This document shows, one piece after another, positions 46,471 through 57,599 of a stretch of 64,000 nucleotides of DNA (its first letter is position 1; each line of letters starts with the position of its first letter). Origin of the DNA: Larimichthys crocea. Its lineage: Eukaryota > Chordata > Actinopteri > Sciaenidae. The stretch covers positions 10,781,927 through 10,845,926 of the forward strand of contig NC_040012.1 in NCBI RefSeq assembly GCF_000972845.2, given 5' to 3'. The translations under genes were made by a program, and so were the position numbers. The notes beneath the pieces are model-generated. The model did not search any database. It saw nothing but the letters and a program-made list of their open reading frames with translations, and was not told the origin of the DNA.

Positions 46471-48068
46471 TCAGTTTGGCTCTTTTGACTGTTCTTTAAC
46501 ATCCTCCAGAAGGGGCTCACAAATTTCATTTTGCAGTGTGGAGCCACAGCATAACAGGATTTGTTCATTCAATGGCTCATCTCTTGGTTCTAGCAGATAA
46601 TTATATACAAAAGCAGCCACCACACCAGCACTCATTGGTCCTGCCCAGTACACCTGAAAAACAAGGATGTACGTGCCCCAGTTTCAATAACTCATGAGCC
46701 AAACAAATGCAAAATATCCGATTTGTAGCTCCATAATACCAAATTATCAGTTTTACTGTCAAGTAGAATGTCAAATACAAGCAATTTATCTTCATTACAA
46801 TCTTACCAAGTGATCTTCAAAAAGACCCTTGTATAACTGCAGGTCCAAAGGATCGTGCTGGATTGATACCGCATCCTGTGTAGCAGATCTGTGAAACATA
46901 TCAGGGGAAATACCACTTGTTTCTCTGGCTGTACATCAACAAATTACATACAAGCTTGATTTACAGCCAGTTCATCCTACGTCAATCCATTGTATCAGGC
47001 CACAGCAAGACAGAGAATCCATCTACCAAATTAATGAAGGTGGGGGGGAAACATTTTGATATACTCACTCCAGCAAGGTGTCCCAGCCCTACAGACAATC
47101 CTATCGAAAGAGGTGCAAATCCACCAACGTCACGTCTTTTGTCAGTGACTGCAAGCACGCATAGGAGCAACTGGAAAGTGAGCAGGAATTCTACAACAAA
47201 AACTTGACTTTCACTTATTCCTTGGAGCTGTAATAGAGGGGAATACACTTAAGTTTGCACCTTGCCTTCTTTTGTCTCAGTTAACATAAACTAAAAGTAT
47301 GCATGCTGCTAAAAACCAACAGTTCGATCACGCTTTAAAGAATTAAGATGCTTGATTTATTCAGTCCTTTACAAACTTTTGCAGAGGACCACACATGCTT
47401 TCATCCTGTAAACACTCCCTGGTGAGCAGAGGCCTTCCTTTGTTGCAGGACAGCTGCAAACCACGAGTGATAATTAAAATGTGACATTTAAATTAGAAAA
47501 ACCTATCACCAGCAGTTAGCAAACGTGGAAGTCTTGAGAGATTTCCACACGAAACTTCAGACAAAGAGTGTCTGGCTTTCACAAGGAAACTAAATCAGGC
47601 TGGAGGCAATTCCCCAAATGCCACTCAACCTGAACAGAAAATGTCATTCATTAAGGGGAGCGTTACTCAGGAAAATTGGAAACACATGGATTCCACCTTA
47701 CCTTATTAACACCAAGTGACTCTGTGGTTTCTGGCCTAATACCATACACAATGGCACTGCCAACCACTGCTCCCAAAATCTGAGCTGTTATGTAGAAAAA
47801 GGCTCTGAGGACACTCATTTGTCAGCTGGCCAGGAGGCCCAGGATGATGGCAGGATTCAGATGGGCACCACTGATGTGACCTATACATATATTGGGCTAA
47901 TGTGGCAACTACAAAGCCAAATGCAAATGCTACTTTTATTTCCTGGTCAGGGTGGGAATCATCTGTGTGCCCTATTGCAGCCGATAGGCCGATGAAGACA
48001 AAGAAGATCATTCCCAGGGACTCAGCCAGAACTGGCATCCAAAATGCCCACATTTTAAATTCTGACAT
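46471..48068 (-). pseudogene. Aquaporin 1ab-like pseudogene (second aqp1ab copy)
   Basis: Four-exon aquaporin layout is preserved: 47702-48068, 47069-47227, 46807-46888, 46471-46653, all with GT-AG borders. The frame is broken three times. In exon 1, after LAQ, the bases TATATGTATA replace the usual six, a net +4 shift. Further on, the codon that is Cys in the paralogues (ASCQ) is TGA. In exon 3 a run of five T instead of four adds one base before FEDH. Both NPA boxes remain readable, as LNPA out of frame and GINPARSFG. The conserved Trp ending exon 3 is Leu. Exon 2 has the same 159-nt length as in aqp1ab, so it is closer to that gene than to aqp1aa (162 nt). Possibly the remnant of the aqp1ab2 paralogue described in marine teleosts. 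Confidence 0.85.
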
Positions 48069-51000
48069 GACTGCTCAGATAATGTCAGCTTCACGCTCAA
48101 CAAAGAGGTTTTGGACAGTATTTGAGTGATACATCCAGACTGTGGCACAGGCAGAGATTTGGTTCCACCACCTGCACAATTGAAAACATCAGTGAGTGAG
48201 TGACATTCACCAGCATTCATCAAGTGTGTGGCTTTAAGAAAAAAAACAGGCCTAATTACAAGCAGCTGAGAGATATGTATTTCAACCAGTGAGAATGACC
48301 TCCATGTCTCCTGTTTTGTTCAGTACTTTTCCAGTTTGACAGAAGGCGGTGCTGCTTTTACTGTTATTCACAACTCAGACCACACCAAACTGTTACTTTG
48401 TGTGACATGAAGTGTTAAATGAACAAACCTGAAACAACTTGCGAGACAGAGTACATGTTCAATGATTTGACTGTTTTGTTTTGTTTTTTTAATATAAAGG
48501 AATTTTGGTGCATTATAGTACAAAATAACACAGAAACTTGTATGTATAATTTAAAATCATGATCGGAACTATTTAAAATTAGCATTTTTATTATAGCTGT
48601 AACATAAAATTTAAAACAGGATATCATTTCTAATGATCCAGGGATTAAATAACACATGTAATATTATGGAATACTTAAAAAAATAATAATAAAAAAAAAT
48701 TGGCTTAATTCCAAGCACAAGACTTATTCAGTGTGTGGAGGACATTCGTCAGATGTGTGAAGGACACTCACTCACTTCCTTTTTGGAAGTCTTTGTAAAT
48801 TGTGTCCCTATCTTTGAATCTACTTATTCTATTCTGAGTATGTGTCATGCAGGGACGGCTGCATTGAAGTTAACATCAGTCATTTGCCGCTGTGAAGGAA
48901 ATGGGACCTTTTGAGTGTGCTACAGGGAAACCAGGCTCCTATTCTGCTTTTCTGTGTGAACGGACTGACAGGTTAAAAGGTCACGCTGCTTCTTGTCTCC
49001 TTGTCAGTAGAAAATCAAAGCGACACCTTTGACCTGGGGAACAATACACCACCCAAAAAGAAGAATGCATCCCTGTTTTTGTAGCTTTACTTGCACTTTT
49101 TAATCCAAATATATTGTGTTAAATATCTTTTGTTAATTTAGCTAATTTCCTTCAGTTCTCAAATCAAACGTTTTCTTCTGCCTGAGATTAGTTTGGCACT
49201 ATTTTCACACATTTCAAGCTGCACTACAGATACTTTGCAGTTTTGACTATATAGCATTCGGATACACGATACCTGAGATGAGAGATGATAGCATGATTGG
49301 AAGTTATTACTTTATCACTAGAAGAGCATGACAGAAGACGAGTATATGAACTGCACATCATAAAGCAAATATGACAGGAGAGTGGAGAGATACAGTAATA
49401 ACGGAACTGACAGGAAACATGAAGGTTATGCTTTCTAACCCCATGAGCAGGAGCAGCTCTTTGGGACTTCTAAATGTCAACCAATATTTAATTTGTTTCA
49501 TATATGTGCACATGTAATACTATCATACTCTACTGTATAGCATTTCATAAGCCCCACTTCCACTCATGCATGCTGTAAGTCTACAGAGGGGTTAACAGGT
49601 CAGGGCCTAGACACCAAACATATCTCTGTAGGTTACACATTCTACATTCACACTATAATCTCTTTCCCATGAGTTGGCTGACTGAACTTGAGCTATGATA
49701 TAATTATCACATAAGCCACCAAACACAACAGGATTCCCTCATTTCTCAGCAGTGATAACGATAGCCAACAACATATTATCAATAAAATGTGAAATAATGT
49801 TTAAATGCTGCAAACTTGAAATGGAGGCGTCACCTTCATTTCAAATGATTGATGCTGGCAAATGAGGGCGACTGATTCAACTAAGTGTACATGTTTAGGC
49901 ATGTTATGCAAATAATCACAGCCAGCCATAACATGTGAGCTTTTGACCATTTAGTCGGTGATCCTATTGCACAGCTTCTAGGTGTAAATTAACAACAGCT
50001 ACAAGCATGCTTAAAAATAAAATCTCCTGAAACAGCCGTGGTATGAATTTATCAAGCAGAGACAGACAGCCTAGCAGATTGGTCAGACAGAAGGACAGCT
50101 TTCAACTGTCCAACGAGGGCAGTTTCAGAGCCCACCAAAACCTGTTATGTTCCTGTGCCATTGGGAACACCTCATAATATCTGCCCTCCGCTCACCCATG
50201 ACGTTCACGCCCCTGGCTTTCAGATGTAAATAAGACACAAATGTGACTCATCCCCCAGAATCTGGTGTTCCAGAGGCATAAATGACATCGAGATGCAGAT
50301 GTGCTGAGAAACTGTCAAGAGGATTTATTAATGTTGTCTGTCTAGAGTTGGCATCAACCTAACACGAAGATTATAGGATGAACACGGAGAATTCAACCAT
50401 GCAGTAAACAGAAGCATGTCAGGTATATAATGAATATGTATGCTGGTTTGTTAAGCAGAGTACAATCGTACTTACATCTTCAGAGGTTTTCCAACCAGTT
50501 GCTGGTGAATAAACATCCAATGTAACAACATAAAAACTCTGAATGGTGATTTTTATTGTTCGGTGAGTCCAGTTTGGATTAGTCCAAACTCCAGCAGTTT
50601 ATCCATGGTTCAGGTCCAAAGCTTGAGTTTTGAGATCACAGTCCCAGGTTCAGTTGTCCACCCAGTCTGCTGGGTAAAAGACTGAGCATTGGTGGTTTTC
50701 CTTAAATAAGTCCCTTGATCACGTCTTATTTCCCTAACACTCTCCTATTACTTTTTTCCTAGAAACCTTAGTCTGTTAATAGTCTGTTACCTCCCACAAT
50801 TACATCATATGTTGTTGTAAGGGACAGCACATATATGGTACAACTGACTTTTAAATATAATAATCTGACTTAAAATATCTTGAAGTAGGAGGAGTTCAAG
50901 CAAACCATTAAAGACTCCATGAAGTGGGGTATTGGAGTTCTTGGAAAACTTGCTGTTGACTTCTTGAACACAGGCTGTAAGCCAATGCAAACCTTTAAAG

Positions 51001-51218
51001 GCCCCATAAAACTAGGACTTCATAGAAAACTGTTGCTTCCTGGAAAACTGCATATTTAGTGGTGAGCTCACTCTCCATTGGTAGGTGTAACTAAAAAAAA
51101 GCCATCACATTTTTTGAACAACCTGGCACTTCCATTACTCCTATCAAATCAAACCACCTGTCTCCTTGGATATAAAACCATAAACTGTTAGTTCAGAACA
51201 TTATCAGTATCAGGCCTA

Positions 51219-51578
51219 TCATCTTGTTTGTCCGAGAGAGGCACCCAAAAACTGAAACGCTGGAGAAAGATGAAATAATGTCATGTTGTTTACTTCTGTA
51301 ACATGCTGCCCTTTTGCATCTACGAGCATCCAGCATGGCCGGTCACAACTCACAACAAGAACTGCATGGAGCTGCTGCCCTTTGGGCCCACCACTTGCAG
51401 AGATAGGCATTGGGGATTTGGGGATGTGGCAGGTGCAGCAAGTGAAGGTGGTAGAACCTAGGTGTACTGACACCTGGCATCGCAGACTGGTCCTAGGGAC
51501 ATAGATGTCGTAACTAAGGTTGGTAAAATCATATAGCTGTTGATATCCAGCAACAGCCACAACTAGTTTGTCCTCCAT
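51219..51578 (-). pseudogene. MADF-domain-like fragment, probable transposon remnant
   Basis: A 119-codon frame starts MEDKLVVAVAGYQQLYDFTN, resembling the start of MADF (SANT-like) domains found beside PIF/Harbinger transposases in fish, where the usual pattern is EKLI-AV--YP-LYD. The aromatic and charged residues expected later in the domain (such as the W of AW--I) are not seen, so only the first 25 residues or so are suggestive. No transposase was found nearby. It could also be chance. Confidence 0.35.
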
Positions 51579-52095
51579 GACCGTTAAACAACTGAGTTAA
51601 AGTCTTTTTAACTTGAGGCATTCAGAGCACTCCTGCAAAAACATGAAGTGCATAAAGCAGAAAAAGAACTTCATCATCAACGCAAAAGCTGCAAGCATTT
51701 TCACTCACAAAAAGCTGCCCCAGGCTGCTAAAATGCGCTCCGTCTGATCGGGCCCCTGTTCAGACCAATGCTGAGGGCTAACATCTCTCGCTGTTACTTT
51801 AGCAATCTAAGCAAAAGTGGACCTTAACACCATACCCCTATGTGTCGGCACCTCTAACACATAGCTGGAGGTACCACTTCTCATCTTAGCTCCTGAGCCT
51901 TTGAAAGTCTCCACTGTGCACCAATTCTTTGAAATTGAGGCTTAACACCAGGATTCTCTGTCAAAACATGAGCACAAACCTGCAGGGTCTAAGCCAAAAA
52001 AGCTATTTAATGCTTCTAAGTCTTCCTCTGCTGGCAAACTGCCATAAACTGACCAACTGACCTATGGGGGAGTGCTAAAGAAATGGTGAGTCTTG

Positions 52096-52740
52096 TTAGA
52101 ATAAAATGTTTTATATTCATATTGTGTGACCTGTAAGTTGTGTTGCAAACTCATCACCCTGGTTTCTATAGATCCATAGAGCAGAAGGCCACCTCTATCA
52201 GTTGATTGAAACAGGATGTGTAGAACAGAGGGCTACTCTGATTATCAGCCGGTTGTAAACAGAGGGACAAGATACCGTCAGGGTCAAAAAGTCAAACCCC
52301 CTAAAAGTTCAGTATGCAGTTAGTCTTGTGAGGCATACTGTAAGATAGATGTCTCAGATCGCTGACTACAACTAAACATCGAAGGGGGAGTTTAGATTTT
52401 CCTCCTCTTTAGGAAGCTGGATGAAGACGATTGGAGCAGCTGAGTGCCAAGAGGCTGGGACCAGCCTGTGCACCAACAAGGGAAAGCCTAGTTTAAACCA
52501 GGGCCGCTCCGCAACAGTTTTTGGACCAATGAGATAGGCACACATATTATATAACTTTGTGTAAATTCTATGTTAGGCACTCTCTTTTTGAAAGTTGGTT
52601 GCAGCTAACTGCTTACAGACTGCGATTTGCTGAACAAAAGAGGTGTAATATTTGTTTGGTGTTCTGATGCTAAATAAATACTTGTACTAAGGAACAATTC
52701 GCTATAGAATTCCTCTATGCAAATCAACGAACGCGCTGAC
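52096..52740 (+). mobile_element. Possible solo LTR
   Basis: Begins TGTTAGAATAAAATG and could end at GCGCTGACA, giving TG...CA ends. Between them are a TATA-like ATATTATATAACTT near 52544 and an AATAAA at about 52673, in the order expected for a U3-R-U5 layout. No flanking target-site duplication was found and no internal retroelement genes are present, so this is tentative. Confidence 0.3.
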
Positions 52741-52904
52741 AAAATCAGAAAAATCTCCAGTATGTGCTGTTTCTTGGCTGCTGGGAAAAAGAAAAAAAAA
52801 CTCTCACCAACCTGGCAAGCTGCCACCGGATGCTTCACCTTTTGAAAACAGACGCGAGAGAAGCTATTCATCAATTAACAAGAGCAGTTGGGTAATACAA
52901 AGAA

Positions 52905-53258
52905 TTTCAATTCATTTTAAGTTTATTTATATAGTGCCACATCGTAACAAAAGTTATCTCATGACATTTTCCATACAGAGCAGGTCTTACTCTTTATAAT
53001 ATTGTTCACCCATTTTTACATACATAGGCCCGAAATACAACCACACGCAAACAGCTCATAGACATGCAAATACAGAGGCATGGCTGCCATGTAGTGGTGC
53101 CCTGGGAGCACTTAGGGGGTCTGGTACCTTGCTCAAGGGCACCTCAGCAGAGCCCAAGAGGTGAACTGGCACCTCTCCAGCTACCAGTCCACCCTTCATA
53201 CTTCAACTTGCTACCTTCTGGTTCCCAGGTCTCTACAGACTGAGCTATTGCCACCCCT
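52905..53258 (-). mobile_element. tRNA-derived SINE
   Basis: On the minus strand it starts GGGGTGGCAATAGCTCAGTC then TGTAGAGACC, a tRNA-like A-box head. It continues with GCCCTTGAGCAAGGTACC, a phrase common in teleost SINEs, and ends in the widespread fish tail whose plus-strand form is TTTATTTATATAGTGCCACA. Likely a full-length or slightly eroded copy. Confidence 0.7.
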
Positions 53259-54895
53259 AGCAAATGAGTTACAGATTTATTAAGTTGACCTAATGATAAA
53301 AAATCTTCAACAACACTTGTCTCTTAAACTGATCATTCTTGAAAATCTTGCCATACTCCTGATTTAATCAATCTTTAACACTAGATAACAACTCAGACTT
53401 AGCTCTTGTCTAATCTTTACGTGCGTATTTAAAGCCCTATCAATCAATTTGGCTGTGACAGCAGCCTCTGACCCTACATTTTCATTTTTTAGTGGGATTA
53501 CCTTTTGTTTACATTTGAATTGCAGATTATATCTGTAGTACAGCTGTTGATGTGTGCTGTTCTTTCTCCAGCTTTACACTCAACGTTTGTGTAAACATTG
53601 TGAAGAAATTCTTCTGAGGAAACCTTTCTCTCTCTTTTTGGCCTTGAGATCACCTGTTCTTGGTTTTCTGTGGTGTTGGTTGTCATGCATTGTTTGATAG
53701 GTTGCTTTTGTAGCATCCACCACAAACAACACTTTACTGATTACAACTTTGCTTATTATTTTGTTGAATTGTTCTGGTATTGAAAAATACAGAAGCTGAA
53801 ACATGTTGGCCGATAAATAATACATTACATGATTATGTTCAAGTTCCTTAAGACACTAATTTCTTCAGATAAAACCTGAAGTCTGGATGACCAACTGGAA
53901 AAACCTCCTGAGGGCCTCAGACCTTTGTTGGCTCCGAAAACCCTACATGTCAAATGTCCAATATCAACATATGAGGGTTCTGCCTTTTTCTGTAAAGTTG
54001 TTTCAGTTCAAATCTGGTTTTGCTACCTTAATGATTTTAGTTTGCACAGTGCATGTTCAGAAATAAAGCTGTGTTTAATCAAATCATCAACAGTAAACAT
54101 GGAACCATGTATAGTTGGCTGTATGAAAACCTAAGTTTTTACTGGGGCCCCCTAAAGGTTTCACACAGCTATAGATGAATATGTACATTTTCATTTGGAA
54201 ATATTCTTGAAAAAACACTAACAAGCTTCTCATTTCCAACATAATGTACTGTAATTTGATTTTGTGAAACATATTTTACAATGTAGAAGAATGTTTTATA
54301 ATTTTAACTAGCAAATACTTGCATACAGTATACACCTAGTATATATTTAGTGTTCATACATTTCGTTTTCTTTGTTCACAGCTATAAGTTTAAGGATTTT
54401 GTATCTCTAATCTAAGTCCAATCTATAACATAAACCAAACATTTATTTATATTTGGTATCTAAATAACAAGAAAGAACATAAAGTACCAGCTGTTAACAA
54501 CAAGTGTTTTATTTACTTAAAAAAGTGACATTTCAAGAGTGTACACACAAAACATTATCCATCAGAAATAAGTGATACAAGCACATAAAGTATACAAAAA
54601 ATGGCTCATCATAGAATACTGATATGGGACAAAATTTCAACAAACTGCTCCGTCAAGATTCTTATAACCTCGACTTGTATGATGAGCTGCAGTTTCGATG
54701 AAAATTGTATGTGAAGTCAAACAAAGGAGTGAATTAGAAAGAGACTAACTGTCCCGTTACCACAATCCTCATTGGTATTTCAAAATAGCACAAAAACAAT
54801 GTCAATCTATGTTAAATTCAAATGCTTTTTTTTTTTTTTTTTTTACAAGAGTATAGACATGTACAATGGAACTAAGTGGTTGTGACTTTGTGGGA

Positions 54896-56835
54896 CTATT
54901 TTGACGACATCTCCACAGTTGTATTGTCATTGCCTCCGTTAACGTCATAATCACCCACTGGGCCACTGACCAGGACCTTCATGCGCTCGGGGAAGTCATC
55001 AAATTTGGGGGACAGCATGAAGTCGTATATGAGAGCTGCTGCTACACCACCACACATTGGCCCCACCCAGTACACCTGCAATGAATAACTCTGATCAATC
55101 TCTGGATGTGGCATTAGTCAACATGTGCAAACCATCGTTATCATAGAAAGACATGACGCAAAGATTCAGGTTCAAAAGATGCAACTGATTAACTTGTGGA
55201 GGATGATTCACAGGGACTCATCTGTCCATTGTGGAGTTGGAGAATTATTTAAGCTTGACATGTAACATGCATGCAGAAATATGTGAGGCACGCGTAAAGA
55301 GCTTGTGCGGTTCTCTCTCTGACTTACCCAGTGGTTCGTAAAATCGTTCAGGATCAAAGCCGGACCAAAGGAGCGAGCGGGATTGATGCCACAGCCTGTG
55401 TAGCTGATCTGTAATCAACAACAAAGAGACAACATGAGAGGATTTCTTCAGCTACATGGTCTGGTGGCAAGGGGTTAGGGGCATAAATTAAAACAATAAA
55501 AATGCATGAAACTCTTTGATTCGATGAGCTCTATCATGTCTGTTGCGTGTTTACATCCTAGATAAATATTAAACTACTTTGGGGGTGGTTGTGAGGTGCA
55601 ACTTACCGCTGCCAAGTGTCCCAGGCAGACTGAAAGACCAATGGCTAAGGGTGCTGAGCCGGTGACATCACGCCGCCTTTTATCAGTGACTGCAATGACA
55701 CATAGCACCAGCTGGAAGGTTGCCAGGAGCTCTATGCCCACGCCTTGGCTGGGAGTGACACCATTGAGCTGCAAGAGTTAGGGAGGAATCCAAAACAATA
55801 ACGGTTTGTCAGTCTCAGTGACGGTTAGATGCATCACGACTACTTCCCATTTAGGCACTGCTGGCATTGCCCAGGAAGTCTGACAACAAATTGGCTGAGA
55901 CTCTGCTAAGTGCCACAATGCTCATTCATTTTTAATCTGTGGAAAACCTGATTATGATTATTCGGTGTTATTTAGAGATGGTACAGCATGTCTGTAACAC
56001 TGCAGAAGATATTATGACTTGCCACTCTTCCATTAGGAAGAGGACAGCTGATGTTACACACACTACAGATAATTAAAGAAAAGTGTAGCTTTTTTTTTTT
56101 TTACTGAGCAAAAACCACACATTTACCATGACAGCTGAGGAGGAAATGTCAAGGAGTTGACATTGCATATTTTTATTTGCAGACTCATTCAGCTGTTGCA
56201 CTGCTGTGTGCTTTATTCATGTGTCATCACTATTTAATAATAAGCAATGACAGAATGTCAAAAGAACAACACAAACAGTGCCAAATTAAGTGCTACATCC
56301 TGACAAAAGTCTCAAGTAAATAAGTTTTAACTGGGAGGGTCAACTTTAGAATAAGTCTAACCTTAAACACTGTTGCATCAAATTTCTTTATAGAGTGGCA
56401 TGTTTTAAAGCTCTCCATTCTAAAGTTATCACGTGTTCTGTCAACAACACTAATATGAAATATTTCACTTACAGCATTTAGCCCCAGTGCAGCATTGCCA
56501 CTTGGACGTGTTCCATACACAATGCCACTGGCCAGGGCTGAACCAAGCATCTGGGCCACAATGTACATGACCGCCTTAAACACGCTGATCTGGCAGCTGG
56601 CAAGCATCCCCAGGGTCACTGCAGGATTCAGGTGGGCTCCGCTGATGTGACCTAAACTCTGGGCCAGCGTGGCGATGGCCAGCCCGAAGGCCAGTGATAC
56701 TTTCACCTCCTGGTCTGGTTTGGTGTTGTTCGGGTTCCCAATAGCTGTGGAGATGCTGAGGAAAATAAAAAGGGTCATGCCAACCAGTTCGGCCAGAACG
56801 GCCCTCCAGAAGTCCTTGCTCTTGAACTCTCTCAT
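54896..56835 (-). CDS. aqp1aa: Aquaporin 1aa water channel
   Basis: Teleost orthologue of AQP1, a plasma-membrane water channel of erythrocytes and transporting epithelia. Exons: 56473-56835, 55607-55768, 55328-55408, 54896-55075; 261 aa. NPA boxes are [10 protein letters not shown] (70-72) and [10 protein letters not shown] (184-186). Filter residues Phe50, His172, mercury-sensitive Cys181 and Arg187 match human AQP1. Loop A carries an N-glycosylation sequon NNT at 36-38, comparable in place to the glycosylated loop of human AQP1. The start [13 protein letters not shown] is preferred over an in-frame ATG 22 codons upstream because it aligns with the paralogues and the extra residues resemble no known N-terminus. 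The tail ends TTVEMSSK. Most conserved member of the cluster. Confidence 0.94.
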
Positions 56836-56913
56836 GGTGGTGGCAGTGTGGCTGTCCGGCTGTGGGTTTGAGCTCTGCAAAGTATGTGTACTCACAAACA
56901 ACAGTGACAGGCT

Positions 56914-56923
56914 GCATATATAA
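56914..56923 (-). promoter_or_regulatory. TATA-like element of aqp1aa
   Basis: The minus strand reads CCTTATATATGCAGCC about 80-85 bp before the ATG at 56833-56835, a plausible TATA box. Upstream on that strand is GCCCGCCCACTG, a GC-box-like stretch. Confidence 0.45.
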
Positions 56924-57528
56924 GGCCTGGGCTGATAATAGTCAGTGGGCGGGCTTTAAAAAAAACTGAAAGAGAGGGCCACACTGAATTAATGAGAAAT
57001 CCAAAAGACTGGTCTCTTACTTCCCTCCCTCCGCTCCCTCAGCCTCCCTCCTCCTCTCCCTGTCCTCCAGCCCCTCTCCCAGTACCTCCCTGTGCACCAC
57101 TTTCTGGTCTTTGGACTTTTGTGAGTGAGAGAACTGAGTCCTGAAATAGCAGTATCCAAAGGTACATTTTCCACTCACACAAACTTACAGTTTTACAGCA
57201 CAGCTCCTGATTGTGAGTTTTCAGTCGGGAAATGTTTTTGCTTTAAGTCCAGATGAATTATACGTGTTTTAAATATAATTTGTGCTATTTATATTTGTGC
57301 TTCAGCTGTAAAAAACAAAAACAACAAAAAAAAACAACCCCAACCTTCAATCATGTCTTGTGCTTCTGCAGACTTAATCACACCACGGATGACTGACAGC
57401 ACATAAGGGAGAGCCAGCGAGAAGCCAGACAACTCCCAAATAGTCATTTCAGGTTTCACCCTTCCCTTCATAGACAAGGTTTTCAAGCTTTTACAAGACC
57501 ACCCAAATGACATTTCACACGGCAGCTC

Positions 57529-57599
<71 letters not shown>

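Larger units (their letters stand above)
48069..54895. other. Intergenic region, aquaporin pseudogene to aqp1aa
   Basis: About 6.8 kb with no intact gene. It contains a MADF-like reading-frame remnant (51219-51578), a possible solo LTR (52096-52740) and a SINE (52905-53258). Minus-strand AATAAA candidates for aqp1aa lie at 54508-54513. The rest is AT-rich unique-looking DNA. Confidence 0.6.

Noticed and set aside
44422..56835. Assigning the cluster to aqp8, aqp10 or glyceroporin families
   Set aside because: Both intact genes have AQP1-type filter residues (Phe, His, Cys, Arg), the [14 protein letters not shown] boxes and the four-exon AQP1 gene layout; glyceroporins have a longer loop E and six exons.
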